A stretch of 64,000 nucleotides of DNA, taken from contig NZ_CP093313.1 of the NCBI RefSeq assembly GCF_025264625.1, positions 4,650,001-4,714,000 of the forward strand, written 5' to 3'. The position numbers were made by a program, and so were the translations under genes. Positions within the stretch are counted from its first letter, which is position 1. Every line of letters begins with the position of its first letter. Positions 8,776 through 17,220 of this stretch are shown here, piece by piece. This DNA is from Occallatibacter riparius. GTDB taxonomy: Bacteria > Acidobacteriota > Terriglobia > Terriglobales > Acidobacteriaceae. Under the pieces are notes generated by a model. It was not told where the DNA came from and ran no database searches. It saw only the letters and a program-made list of their open reading frames with translations.

Positions 8776-9582
8776 TTAATAGCACTCGATACTGTCCAAG
8801 TTCAATTCCGCGCTGTCGAATACGCCATCGACGTAGAAGTTGATCGTTCGATAGGTGTAATAGCAGGTCTGCCCCCCCGATAGTGCTGAAAATGAGCCTC
8901 CCGTAGGGGTGCTGGAACTGTCTCCTCCCTGCCTGTTTATGTATGTTCGCGTCTGAAACCTGCAAAGCGGGATTGCAACTGCATCGCTGTGCAGGACAGA
9001 CGTGGTTGGCACATTCGGATTAGTGCAGGCAAAGGGTAACGAGTTCGAGGGATTGTTCATAATTGTCGGGGGGGACGGGTTAGCTCCCGCATCCTTTAAC
9101 CCGAGAGCGTGGCCGAGCTCGTGAGCTAGGATTGTGGCTCCAACGCCGTTTTGAGCCGCTTGGAGAAAGGTTGGACCATAATTGATTCTTCCGCTCAAAT
9201 AGTCGTATTGAGCGCATCCGCCAGAGTTCGAATCAGTGCTCGATTTTACCTGTATATCCGGCCCGGCGTCGGGGTTAGGCGGTAGGTAGTCGATTTTGAC
9301 GAGACTCGTGCTACTTTGGGCATTCCACTGGTTTGCGGCAGCTTGCATGGCGGAAGCTACGTTTTGGTCAGGTGTTGTTGGATTTCCTGACGAATCGACG
9401 TATGAGTATGTGATGTGTATGAAGCCGTCGGAGCCTGGAGCTAGGCTGTCGGCTGGATTATTGGCGTTCGTTGCTGCGGGGTTGCAACTTTGCGAGAGTA
9501 TCGGTTGTACAGCAAGAAGCAACAGGACAATCGGTGGTGCAACACTCCGCAGGGTTCCTGAGAGCGATTGCTTTAGGAGCAT
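8776..9582 (-). CDS. secreted matrixin-like zinc metalloprotease (metzincin)
   Basis: A 268-residue protein with a signal peptide of about 30 residues. The zinc site is HELGHALGLKDAG, an HExxHxxGxxD motif in which the third metzincin ligand is Asp instead of His, as known from snapalysin-type enzymes. An IMNN sequence 12 residues further on is a candidate Met-turn. Upstream, AAANQWN fits the matrixin-type helix preceding the catalytic zinc helix. No separate pro-domain or cysteine switch is obvious. The C-terminal 90 residues contain CRFQTRTYINRQGG and several cysteines (CYYTYR, ECY end) that may form disulfides. It is followed after 11 bases by an exported partner gene. Confidence 0.82.
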   Translation of the reverse strand: MLLKQSLSGTLRSVAPPIVLLLLAVQPILSQSCNPAATNANNPADSLAPGSDGFIHITYSYVDSSGNPTTPDQNVASAMQAAANQWNAQSSTSLVKIDYLPPNPDAGPDIQVKSSTDSNSGGCAQYDYLSGRINYGPTFLQAAQNGVGATILAHELGHALGLKDAGANPSPPTIMNNPSNSLPFACTNPNVPTTSVLHSDAVAIPLCRFQTRTYINRQGGDSSSTPTGGSFSALSGGQTCYYTYRTINFYVDGVFDSAELNLDSIECY

Positions 9583-9982
9583 GTGAAGGGGCCTTTTGTG
9601 GGGATCGAGTTACCCCTGCAACGGTAGTGCGAGTTGATGAGTCCTCAAAGGTCACGAGAGTACGATGTCCAAAAGTAATCCTCGTGAGCTATGTCTCAGA
9701 CAGCAGTATCCCAGCCGCGGGGCTAACTCGGTAACGGAAGGCATACTTCATCGCCGTTTCGAGGATGTCACCGCTCCTTACTTGGAGAACCCGCTAAGCT
9801 TCTCACCACAAAGCACCGGGATCAGAATGAACTCTGAAGCCAAATGGAGATACTTGACTACCCCCAGCGTCCAATCTGAATGATGCTATTCCCGAAAGGT
9901 AGCCCCAGATCTTTCGTTGGATGACAGTACAGCAGAAAGGCCGCCCTCGGCGGCCTTTTGCGGATAGAGGATCGCGGAACGG
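9583..9982. other. intergenic region, promoter side of the metalloprotease
   Basis: No convincing gene was found. Open frames of 65-96 codons here lack ribosome binding sites and family resemblance. The stretch should hold the promoter of the metalloprotease operon, but no clear -35/-10 pair stands out. It ends with the hairpin at 9936-9959. Confidence 0.5.
9936..9959. terminator. bidirectional-looking terminator hairpin
   Basis: Perfect 10-bp stem AAAGGCCGCC / GGCGGCCTTT with a CTC loop, 24 bases after the stop of the minus-strand peptidoglycan-binding protein. The T run inside the stem end gives a U stretch in both directions. Confidence 0.75.
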
Positions 9983-10462
9983 CTACTTGTTCACGCCCGC
10001 GGCGGCGGCGAATCCGGCCGTCTGGGGGGCGGGAATGGTGCTGGAGGAGGTGGCCGGAGGGGCGGCGGAGGCTACGTCCTTGGCATTGATAGCGGTAGAG
10101 TAGTCGGGGCCAAGTCCGAGCTTCACGAGGGCGCGGGAGTCGGGCATCAGCTTGGTCTGCCAGCCCTGGTCAGCCTGAAACTTCTGCATGGCAGCCTGGG
10201 TGGTCGAGTCCCACACGCCGTTGGCATCGCCCGTGAGGTAGTGCTCACGGATGAGCGCCTGCTGGATCTCAGTAACCCGCTCAGCGTCAATGGCTTGCTG
10301 CCCGTGAAGTTTGTGGGATTTGGCCGATTTGGCCTTCGACTTACTGTGGCTCGACGACTTGTGGGACGAGGTGTGGTGAGTGGTGGTCGTTGCTGCAATG
10401 GCGGGCGCCGCGATCAGGAATGCAGCTGCAAAAAGAGAAATGACTGCTCGAAAGGACTTCAT
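9983..10462 (-). CDS. exported protein with a peptidoglycan-binding-like domain
   Basis: A 159-residue protein with a signal peptide (cleavage near AIAA) and a His/Ser/Lys-rich low-complexity segment at about 25-52. One PG_binding_1-like three-helix domain follows at about 58-115 (EIQQALIREHYL, GVWDSTTQAAMQKFQ). The Ala/Pro/Ser-rich tail has no further domain. Such domains bind the peptide or glycan part of the cell wall; no catalytic domain is attached. A terminator-like hairpin follows at 9936-9959. The upstream sequence ACCTGGAGGTGCGCTCAGG contains a clear SD before the ATG, so the start is well supported. Confidence 0.8.
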   Translation of the reverse strand: MKSFRAVISLFAAAFLIAAPAIAATTTTHHTSSHKSSSHSKSKAKSAKSHKLHGQQAIDAERVTEIQQALIREHYLTGDANGVWDSTTQAAMQKFQADQGWQTKLMPDSRALVKLGLGPDYSTAINAKDVASAAPPATSSSTIPAPQTAGFAAAAGVNK

Positions 10463-10602
10463 CCTGAGCGCACCTCCAGGTAGAGAATAAAGACTTTGGT
10501 TATGGGCGCTTCTCGTTCCACGAAGTGTATCGGAAGAGCCCGGAGTTTACTAGTGTGAAAATCGATTAACCGCGAAACAAATGTGCCGAACCCGGAACAC
10601 AC

Positions 10603-10634
10603 GGGGCGCATGGGACCCCAGTCCCACACGCCCC
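10603..10634. terminator. two-tier hairpin downstream of the HtrA gene
   Basis: GGGGCG-ca-TGGGAC (10603-10616) pairs with GTCCCA-ca-CGCCCC (10621-10634), a symmetric CA/CA internal loop in a 12-pair stem with a CCCA loop. It lies 14 bases after the htrA stop. No U tract follows, so the terminator function is likely but not proven. Confidence 0.55.
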
Positions 10635-10647
10635 TTGAGATGCAGGC

Positions 10648-12342
10648 TTATTGCAAAGTGCCGCCTACGTAGTTGATTCCGAGTTCGGGATGGCGTGGAT
10701 CCACGACCTCGAAGACCACGTCATCGCCGGATTTTAGCTTGCTGACGACGGCGTTGAACTGGTCGCGATTGCCGGTGTCCTGCTTGTTGATGCGAATGAT
10801 CACCAGGCCGGGCTCGAGCCCCTGGAGATCGGCAAAGGAGCCGGTGCGTACGGACTGAACGACGACGCCGGGGTGCTTGATCTTGTTGGCCATTTCCGGA
10901 GAGACGTCGCGGACCATGATGCCGAGCTTGCTTTCGCCGGCGTTGCCGCCCTCTTCGGGCTGATCGTTCCGTTGCGGGTTGCCGAGGTCGGCGAAGACCT
11001 GGTCGCGGTCACCGATGGTGACGGTGGCGTCCTGGGGCTTGCCGTCGCGGACGAAGCCGAGGCGGATGGAGGAGCCGGGCCGGCGGCTGGCGATCTCGCT
11101 GACGAGATCGTCGCCATCCTTAATCTGTCGGCCGTCGATGGTGGTGATGATGTCGCCGGGCTTGAGGCCTGCCTTGGCGGCGGGGCCGTTGGGCTGCACC
11201 TGCTGGACCAGCACGCCGTTCTTGAAGCCGTAGACGCGGTTAACCGCGCCACTGAGGCCTTGCTTGAACTGGATGCCGATGGAGCCGCGCACCACCTTGT
11301 GGCTGGGCGAGATGAGGTCGTTGTAGATGTCGACGACGGTGTTGGAGGGCATGGCGAAGCCGATGCCCTGGTAGCCGGCGCTCTGGGTGTAGATGGCGGT
11401 GTTGACGCCGATGACTTCACCGGCCATGTTGAGGAGCGGGCCGCCGGAGTTGCCGGGATTGATGGCCGCGTCCGTCTGGAGGAAGTGCTGGAACTGGCCG
11501 CTGGCGCCGGGCTCGATGGTGCGGTTTTTGGCCGAGATGATGCCGGCAGTGACGGTCTGGGCAAGGGCGAAGGGGCTGCCGATGGCTTCAACCCAATCGC
11601 CAACCTGCACCTGCTCGCTGTTGCCGAGCTTGACGGTGGGGAGGGCCGAGGGGGCGTCGATCTTGATGACCGCGAGGTCGGTGGCCTTGTCGACGCCGAT
11701 CACGCGCGCTGGACGGCCGAGGTCCTGGGAGTCGGGGTCGGTGGACAGCTTGACGTAGATCTTGTCGGCTTTGTCGACCACGTGGTTGTTGGTGATGATG
11801 TAGCCCTTGGCGTCGACGATGAAGCCGGAGCCGAGCGACTCGCGGACCTGGCCGCCGCCGTCGTCATCGCCATCAGGACCCTGCTGGCCGAAGAAGCGGT
11901 TGAAGAAGTCCTGGAATCCCTGCTGTCCCTGGTCGCCGCCCTGACCACCCTGGCCACCCTGACCGCCGTCCTGATCGTCATCGCCGTCAGGAGGGGCCTG
12001 CGGATTGGGCATGTTGCGGCCGTGGAAGCGCCGGCCGGGACGGTTGGCGGACTGCTTGGGCAGTGTCTGGGTGTTGATGTTCACCACTGCCGGTCCGACC
12101 TGCTTCGCGATTTTGGCGAAGACGTTCTGGAACTCATTGCTTGGGAGATTTGAGTTGGAGACCTTGAGAGGGGTGGCGTCGGTGGAGCTGTTCTGTTTCT
12201 CCTGCCCGCGCACTCCGTGGGCGAGGAAGGAGCCGCCCACAATTGCCACAGAGAGAGTGCTGAGAAGTACGAAGATCGAGGCGAGACGGCGTGTGCGCAG
12301 CCGTTCGATAAGCGATTTCATGAATTCGTAGACCTCGTTCAT
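10648..12342 (-). CDS. DegP/HtrA-type periplasmic serine protease
   Basis: A 564-residue Do-family protease and chaperone acting on misfolded envelope proteins. A cytoplasmic N-tail and one membrane helix or signal anchor (about 22-42) come first, then a linker. The trypsin-like domain has the triad His187 (NNHVV), Asp222 (ATDLAVI) and Ser299 (GNSGGPLL). PDZ1 lies at about 350-450 (AGLKPGDIITTIDG) and PDZ2 at about 465-560. The linker at about 112-166 is unusual: acidic and Gly/Gln-rich with QGG repeats, inside the region that in DegP forms the LA loop. The ATG at 12342 is the longest start; the ATG at 12321 is equally possible. It is divergent from the M28 peptidase. Confidence 0.93.
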   Translation of the reverse strand: MNEVYEFMKSLIERLRTRRLASIFVLLSTLSVAIVGGSFLAHGVRGQEKQNSSTDATPLKVSNSNLPSNEFQNVFAKIAKQVGPAVVNINTQTLPKQSANRPGRRFHGRNMPNPQAPPDGDDDQDGGQGGQGGQGGDQGQQGFQDFFNRFFGQQGPDGDDDGGGQVRESLGSGFIVDAKGYIITNNHVVDKADKIYVKLSTDPDSQDLGRPARVIGVDKATDLAVIKIDAPSALPTVKLGNSEQVQVGDWVEAIGSPFALAQTVTAGIISAKNRTIEPGASGQFQHFLQTDAAINPGNSGGPLLNMAGEVIGVNTAIYTQSAGYQGIGFAMPSNTVVDIYNDLISPSHKVVRGSIGIQFKQGLSGAVNRVYGFKNGVLVQQVQPNGPAAKAGLKPGDIITTIDGRQIKDGDDLVSEIASRRPGSSIRLGFVRDGKPQDATVTIGDRDQVFADLGNPQRNDQPEEGGNAGESKLGIMVRDVSPEMANKIKHPGVVVQSVRTGSFADLQGLEPGLVIIRINKQDTGNRDQFNAVVSKLKSGDDVVFEVVDPRHPELGINYVGGTLQ

Positions 12343-12530
12343 TGCTGAAGGTTCGGTTCGCAGTCCCGATCCTCAGTATAGCTGCTGGAGGATTGACGAC
12401 GGCCTGTAACGGGAGCCATGAGAGCTGTGCTTAGGTTCGGTCAGACCCGGTGGGGACGGAATAGTCCCTATTAGTTACTTAGACGTAGATGCCGGGCTGG
12501 GGGTCGCGGGCCGCATGCTAACATCCGCCC

Positions 12531-14003
12531 ATGGCTTCCCATGGCAAGGTTCTTTCTCTTCTACTGCTTTCCTGCTCAATGACATTTGCCCAGAACGCAA
12601 CTTCAGGTCAACAAAGCTATCTGGATCGGCTGAACGCGCGGATCAACGGCGGACCAGGCGCATGGACGCCTGAACAGATTACGCGGATGCAGCAGATTCG
12701 CGATGCCGCGATGCGCGACCCGTACGCGCTGAATGAGCTGCGGCACCTGACGGACAATATCGGGCCGCGGCTGGCGGGGTCGCCGCAGGCTGAGCAGGCC
12801 GTGCAGTGGGTAGCGGCGGAGATGCGTTCGCTGGGTGCGGAGGTGACGCTCGAGAAGGCGATGGTTCCGCATTGGGTGCGGGGCGTGGAAACAGGCGAGC
12901 TGATGGCGTGGCCGGGGCAGGCGGCGGGAACGACGCAGAAGGTGGTGCTGACGGCTCTGGGCGGGTCGGTGGCTACTCCGGCGGATGGGCTGACGGCTGA
13001 GGTGATTGTGGTGCCGGACTTCGCGGCGCTGAAGGCGCTGCCGGCGGGGGCGGCGAAGGGGAAGATTCTGCTGTTCAACCATCCGTTCGACAAGGAACTG
13101 GCGGCGGTGGGGAATGGTGGCGCGGCGTACGGCGGCGCGGTGACGTATCGCGGAGCCGGGCCGATTGCTGCGGGAGCGGTTGGGGCGGTGGCGGTGCTGG
13201 TGCGGTCGGCGGGCGGGGCAGACTACCGGCTCCCGCACACGGGGATGACGATGTATGCCCCGGATGTGACGAAGATTCCGGCGGCGGCGGTGACGGCGGA
13301 GGATGCCGAGATGCTGGCGAACCTGGCGGCGCAGGGGCCGGTGAAGATGCATTTGAAACTGACTCCGCAGACGCTGCAGGATGCGCAGAGCTATAACGTG
13401 ATCGCGGACTGGAAGGGCAGCGAGCACCCGGAGCAGGTGGTGATCGTGTCGGGGCACCTGGACTCGTGGGATCTGGGGACGGGTGCGATTGATGATGGCG
13501 CGGGGATCGCGGTGTCGATGCAGGCGATTCACGTGTTGAAGGAGCTGGGGATCCGGCCGAAGCGCACTGTGCGGTTTGTGGCGTGGATGTGCGAAGAGCA
13601 GGGGTCGCAGGGCGCCGAGCAGTATGTGAAGGATTACAAGGATCAGATCGCGAACCATATCGGGGCGATTGAGAGCGATCTCGGCGCGGATCATCCGACC
13701 GGCATTTCATATGAGGGCAAGCCGGAGCTGGGGAAGTTTCTGCGGCCGGTGGCGCAGGTGCTGGACGGGATCGGCGCGCCGCTGCTGGAGAGCGGCGGGT
13801 CGGGCGAGGACCTTGCGGGATTGGCGGAGAAGGGCGTACCGAGCTTCGCGCCGATCCAGGACAGCCGGTTTTATTTCAACTATCACCACACGGCGGCGGA
13901 TACGTTCGACAAGGTGGATCCGAAGCATTTGAATGAGAATGCGGCGATTATGGCGGTGCTGGCTTATGCGCTGGCGGATAGTGGGGCGGGGGCGCCGCGG
14001 TAA
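12531..14003 (+). CDS. exported M28 family zinc aminopeptidase / carboxypeptidase Q-like
   Basis: A 490-residue protein with a signal peptide (about 1-20). A protease-associated (PA) domain insertion is present at about 135-270. The M28 catalytic domain carries the co-catalytic zinc ligands and acids: SGHLDSWD (His near 309), DDGAG (bridging Asp), CEEQGSQGAEQ (catalytic Glu and ligand Glu), ESDLGADHP (ligand Asp) and YHHTAAD (last His). The layout with a central PA domain fits plasma glutamate carboxypeptidase-like enzymes, which remove residues from short peptides. It is probably periplasmic and used in peptide scavenging. No operon partner is visible: the M23 lipoprotein start is 157 bases away behind a repeat-like hairpin. 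Confidence 0.9.
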   Translation: MASHGKVLSLLLLSCSMTFAQNATSGQQSYLDRLNARINGGPGAWTPEQITRMQQIRDAAMRDPYALNELRHLTDNIGPRLAGSPQAEQAVQWVAAEMRSLGAEVTLEKAMVPHWVRGVETGELMAWPGQAAGTTQKVVLTALGGSVATPADGLTAEVIVVPDFAALKALPAGAAKGKILLFNHPFDKELAAVGNGGAAYGGAVTYRGAGPIAAGAVGAVAVLVRSAGGADYRLPHTGMTMYAPDVTKIPAAAVTAEDAEMLANLAAQGPVKMHLKLTPQTLQDAQSYNVIADWKGSEHPEQVVIVSGHLDSWDLGTGAIDDGAGIAVSMQAIHVLKELGIRPKRTVRFVAWMCEEQGSQGAEQYVKDYKDQIANHIGAIESDLGADHPTGISYEGKPELGKFLRPVAQVLDGIGAPLLESGGSGEDLAGLAEKGVPSFAPIQDSRFYFNYHHTAADTFDKVDPKHLNENAAIMAVLAYALADSGAGAPR

Positions 14004-14041
14004 AGCAGGAAGGCCGCTCCTCAAGGTTCGTGGTCTCCCAC

Positions 14042-14067
14042 CCTTGCGACAGAAAAAAGTCGCAAGG
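14042..14067. repeat. REP-like hairpin
   Basis: CCTTGCGAC (14042-14050) and GTCGCAAGG (14059-14067) form a perfect 9-bp stem around an A-rich loop. The flanks CCCA and TGGGG extend the symmetry. The layout resembles intergenic palindromic units that occur in many copies in acidobacterial genomes (from memory). Only one copy is in this window. Confidence 0.5.
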
Positions 14068-14160
14068 ATGGGGCACGGTGAGACAAACACTCGGCCCGGC
14101 GTCCCATTGGTGCTAAAGCCGTCTCATCACGGCACTGATCGCACAGTCGATTCAACTAAA

Positions 14161-15531
14161 ATGGGTCTCGTGCGATCCCCCAGTGTTGTTGTGAAACTGC
14201 TCTCGTTGCCGCTGCTCGTTGTTCTTGCCGGATGCGGCGGTAAGCCTTCCATTGATGTGCCTGCTTCGCTCACTTCGATCGGGCAGGCGACGCCGGTGAG
14301 TGTGGTCGTGCATGACAAGCATGGGGTGAGTAAGGTGACCGCTACGCTGGAACAGAACGGCGCGCAGTATCCGGCGTGGCAATCGAGCGCGGCGACGAAG
14401 GATGCCGATTCGACGTTCAACTTCACGGTGGGCGCGAAGACGACTCCACAGCTCAAAGAGGGCAAGGCGAAGCTGATTGTGGAGGCGACGTCTGCGGGGT
14501 TCGGGCATGGCTCGGCGCGCGTGGAGCGCGAGGTGAGCGTGGTGACGCAGCCGCCGACTGTGAGCGCCGACTCGGACCAGCACTATCTCTATCGCGGCAT
14601 GGCCGATCTGGCGACGCTGAATGTCACAGGGTCGTATACGGCAGCGGGCGTGCGCGTGGGAGAGCAGGTGTTTCGCGCATGGCCAATGCCGGGAGGTAAG
14701 CCGGGGCTCTTCTCCTTGTATGCGTTTGCCTGGAACATGCCGGACGGGACGTCGCCGGTGGTGTTTGCTTCGAACGGCGCGGGGAACGATGTGACCACGC
14801 CGCTGACGGTGATCTTCCCGAAGAAGGAGCAGCCGGTTTATACGCAGCACCAGATCCAGGTGACGGACCAGTTTATGAATAAGGTGCTGGGCGAACTGGA
14901 TCCGAATGGGACGGGCGATCCGGTGGCGCGGTTTGTGAAGATCAACAGCGAGATGCGCAAGGCGAATAACAAGACGTTGTCGGATTTGCGGTTGAAGACG
15001 GCGGATCACTGGCTGTTCTCGCAGACGTTTGCGCGGCAGGCCAACTCGGCTGCCGAGGCTACGTTTGCGGACAATCGCGCTTACATCTATCACGGGCAGA
15101 AGATCGATCAGCAGACGCACCTGGGATACGACCTGGCGGTTACGCAGCATGTGGGCGTGGAGGCGTCGAATGACGGGCGCGTGGTTTGGGCCGCTCCGCT
15201 GGGTATTTACGGCAACTGCGTCGTTGTGGATCACGGGTATGGCTTGCAGACGATTTACGGGCACATGAGCCGGATCGATGTGCACGAAGGCGACATGGTG
15301 AAGCGGAGCCAGGTGATGGGCCTAAGCGGCATGACGGGCATGGCGGGGGGCGATCACATCCACTTTGCGATGCAACTGGATGGAGTGCAGATCGATCCGA
15401 AGGAGTGGTGGGATCCGCACTGGATTCAGGATCATGTTGCGCGGCGAGTAGAGTTGCCTGGATTCAGTGTGAGCGCAGCGGCGGCGGCTCCCGCGCCGAG
15501 GTCACATCATGCTGGGCACAAGCGGCGGTGA
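14161..15531 (+). CDS. M23 family peptidase, lipoprotein
   Basis: A 456-residue protein starting with a lipoprotein signal (VLAGC lipobox, Cys about residue 22). The N-terminal half is Ig-like or unknown. The C-terminal M23/lysostaphin-type domain (about 320-430) contains HLGYDLAV, HGYGLQTIYGHM and GDHIHFAM, together giving the H-x3-D, and H-x-H zinc ligands of the family. Such enzymes cleave peptidoglycan cross-bridges, or act as LytM regulators when ligands are missing; here all ligands are present. I chose ATG 14161 because it directly precedes the lipoprotein signal; the longer in-frame reading runs through the upstream repeat. The last residues (RSHHAGHKRR) are strongly basic. Confidence 0.87.
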   Translation: MGLVRSPSVVVKLLSLPLLVVLAGCGGKPSIDVPASLTSIGQATPVSVVVHDKHGVSKVTATLEQNGAQYPAWQSSAATKDADSTFNFTVGAKTTPQLKEGKAKLIVEATSAGFGHGSARVEREVSVVTQPPTVSADSDQHYLYRGMADLATLNVTGSYTAAGVRVGEQVFRAWPMPGGKPGLFSLYAFAWNMPDGTSPVVFASNGAGNDVTTPLTVIFPKKEQPVYTQHQIQVTDQFMNKVLGELDPNGTGDPVARFVKINSEMRKANNKTLSDLRLKTADHWLFSQTFARQANSAAEATFADNRAYIYHGQKIDQQTHLGYDLAVTQHVGVEASNDGRVVWAAPLGIYGNCVVVDHGYGLQTIYGHMSRIDVHEGDMVKRSQVMGLSGMTGMAGGDHIHFAMQLDGVQIDPKEWWDPHWIQDHVARRVELPGFSVSAAAAAPAPRSHHAGHKRR

Positions 15532-15681
15532 GTTTGTGGGGCTTGATGCACCATCGAGTTACTGAAACTTCTGCCAGCTTTCTTGCGGGCCGTGCGATTC
15601 TAGGCTGACAGATTGCGCGGGGCGACGAGAATGATTGTCATCTTTTTGGAAGGCTTGCTGCTACGCAACTGGAGGCTTGCT

Positions 15682-17214
15682 ATGAGATTTGCGCGGAACC
15701 GGACCCTGATTGGAACTTTGGCGTTTTCCATGGTTGTTCTGCTCGCTGGGGCGCAGGCGGGTGGGCCGGTACTGCCCGACCCTGGCAATCCGCACATGAG
15801 CAAGGATCAGCAACAGCAGCTTGGGTTGCAGGCAGCGGGGCAGGTCTATCAGCAGATGCCGGTGCTGCCGGACTCGAGCCCGGAGACGCAATATATCCGG
15901 AAGCTGGGGATGCGGCTGGTTGCACAGATTCCGCCGGATCGCTCGTGGCCGTTTGAGTTCCACGTGGTGGCGCAGAAGGAGATCAACGCGTTTGCGCTGC
16001 CGGGCGGGCAGATGTTCGTGAACATCGGGACCATTGAGGCGGCGGCGAATGAGGCGCAGCTTGCGGGCGTGATGGGGCATGAGATGTCGCATGTGTATAT
16101 GCAGCACTCGGCCAAGCAGCAGTACAAGGCGGAGTGGACAGAGGGGCTGGCGGGGCTGGCGGGTGCGGTGCTGGGCAGCCGCGGCGGGATGGTGGGCCAG
16201 CTGGGACAGATGGGCACACAGTATGGCGCTGGCCTGATGATGCTGAAGTACTCGCGGACCGATGAGGCCCAGGCGGATGCGGTAGGCGCGATGATTCTGT
16301 ACAAGGCTGGCTATGATCCCCGGCAGCTTGCTGAATTTTTCAGAATGCTGGAAGCGCAGGGTGGAGCGCCGCCGCAGTTCCTCAGCGACCATCCGAGCCC
16401 AGGTAACCGCCTGGACGCGATCAAGAAGGAAGTTGCGGCGTGGCCGCCGCATAAGTACCTTGGCGACTCTCCTGATTTCGCGCAGGTGCGCCAGCATGCA
16501 AAGGGCGTGAAGTCGTATAACGCGCAGGAGATTGAGGCGGGAGCGAAGAACAAGCAGTGGGAGTCATTCAACAAGAGCCACGGTGCGGTGTTCAATGGGC
16601 CGCAGCCGGTGAATGGGACTGCGCAGGGAACGGAGCAGGCGCAGGGATCGCAGGGGGCTCCGTCGCAACAGAGTCCAGTGAACGCGCAGAGGGGAACCAT
16701 AGCGTGGTCGCAGGTTGCGCCGAGCGATCGCTACCAGATGGTGGATCTCGGGCCGATCCATATTGCGCACCCTGAGAACTGGAACGTAATCGCGCCGAAG
16801 AAGCAGGGGCAGTCGATCACCATTGCGCCGGCCGCTGCTGTTGCGGGCGATGGCGTGGGCTATGGGGTTGTGATCAATGGCGCTGCACCCAAGCAGCAGG
16901 GCATGTCGATCGATGCGCTGACCGATGAGCTGGTGAACACGTTCCAAAGCGGCCAGGCCGGCATGAAGAAGATTGGCAGCACAAGGACGGTGCAGGTTGC
17001 GGGCGTCACTGGCCGCAGCGTGCAGATGCAGTCGCCCTCGCCGATTCCCGATGCGAACGGGAAGCCGCAGAACGAGCGGGATCAACTGGTCACGGTTCCG
17101 CAGCCGGATGGTTCGGTGATCTTCCTGGTGTTCGTTGCGCCGGAGTCGCAGTTTGAGCAGCTTCACTCGGCGTTCAACAAGATCCTGAGCAGCGTGTCGA
17201 TCGATAAGGATTAG
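15682..17214 (+). CDS. exported M48 family metallopeptidase
   Basis: A 510-residue protein with a signal peptide (to about AQA). The zinc motif HEMSH is at residues 133-137, and a downstream DEAQADAVG segment supplies the third ligand Glu. This fits the BepA/LoiP-like periplasmic M48 group that degrades or assembles outer-membrane proteins. A Gln/Ser-rich linker at about 310-345 separates the peptidase from a C-terminal domain of about 150 residues (YQMVDLGPIHIAHPENW onwards) that resembles no domain I can name and may bind substrate. The start at 15682 is chosen because GGAGG precedes it by six bases and a signal peptide follows immediately; the open frame extends upstream to 15613 without such support. 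Confidence 0.88.
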   Translation: MRFARNRTLIGTLAFSMVVLLAGAQAGGPVLPDPGNPHMSKDQQQQLGLQAAGQVYQQMPVLPDSSPETQYIRKLGMRLVAQIPPDRSWPFEFHVVAQKEINAFALPGGQMFVNIGTIEAAANEAQLAGVMGHEMSHVYMQHSAKQQYKAEWTEGLAGLAGAVLGSRGGMVGQLGQMGTQYGAGLMMLKYSRTDEAQADAVGAMILYKAGYDPRQLAEFFRMLEAQGGAPPQFLSDHPSPGNRLDAIKKEVAAWPPHKYLGDSPDFAQVRQHAKGVKSYNAQEIEAGAKNKQWESFNKSHGAVFNGPQPVNGTAQGTEQAQGSQGAPSQQSPVNAQRGTIAWSQVAPSDRYQMVDLGPIHIAHPENWNVIAPKKQGQSITIAPAAAVAGDGVGYGVVINGAAPKQQGMSIDALTDELVNTFQSGQAGMKKIGSTRTVQVAGVTGRSVQMQSPSPIPDANGKPQNERDQLVTVPQPDGSVIFLVFVAPESQFEQLHSAFNKILSSVSIDKD

Positions 17215-17220
17215 GCGCGA

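Noticed and set aside
9611..9665. A TTGATGAGTCC segment recalling a hammerhead ribozyme core.
   Set aside because: The second conserved core (GAAA) and matching helices are missing.
9700..9760. CAGCAG...CCGCGG...GTAAC order resembling a 16S rRNA fragment.
   Set aside because: Only a few scattered bases agree; no continuous rRNA match.
10873..12153. Long + strand open frame opposite the HtrA gene.
   Set aside because: Antisense shadow of a GC-rich gene, with an unnatural Val/Asp/Gly-rich composition and no motifs.
13933..14160. Longer N-terminus for the M23 lipoprotein.
   Set aside because: The extension is read through the REP-like hairpin and would bury the lipoprotein signal.
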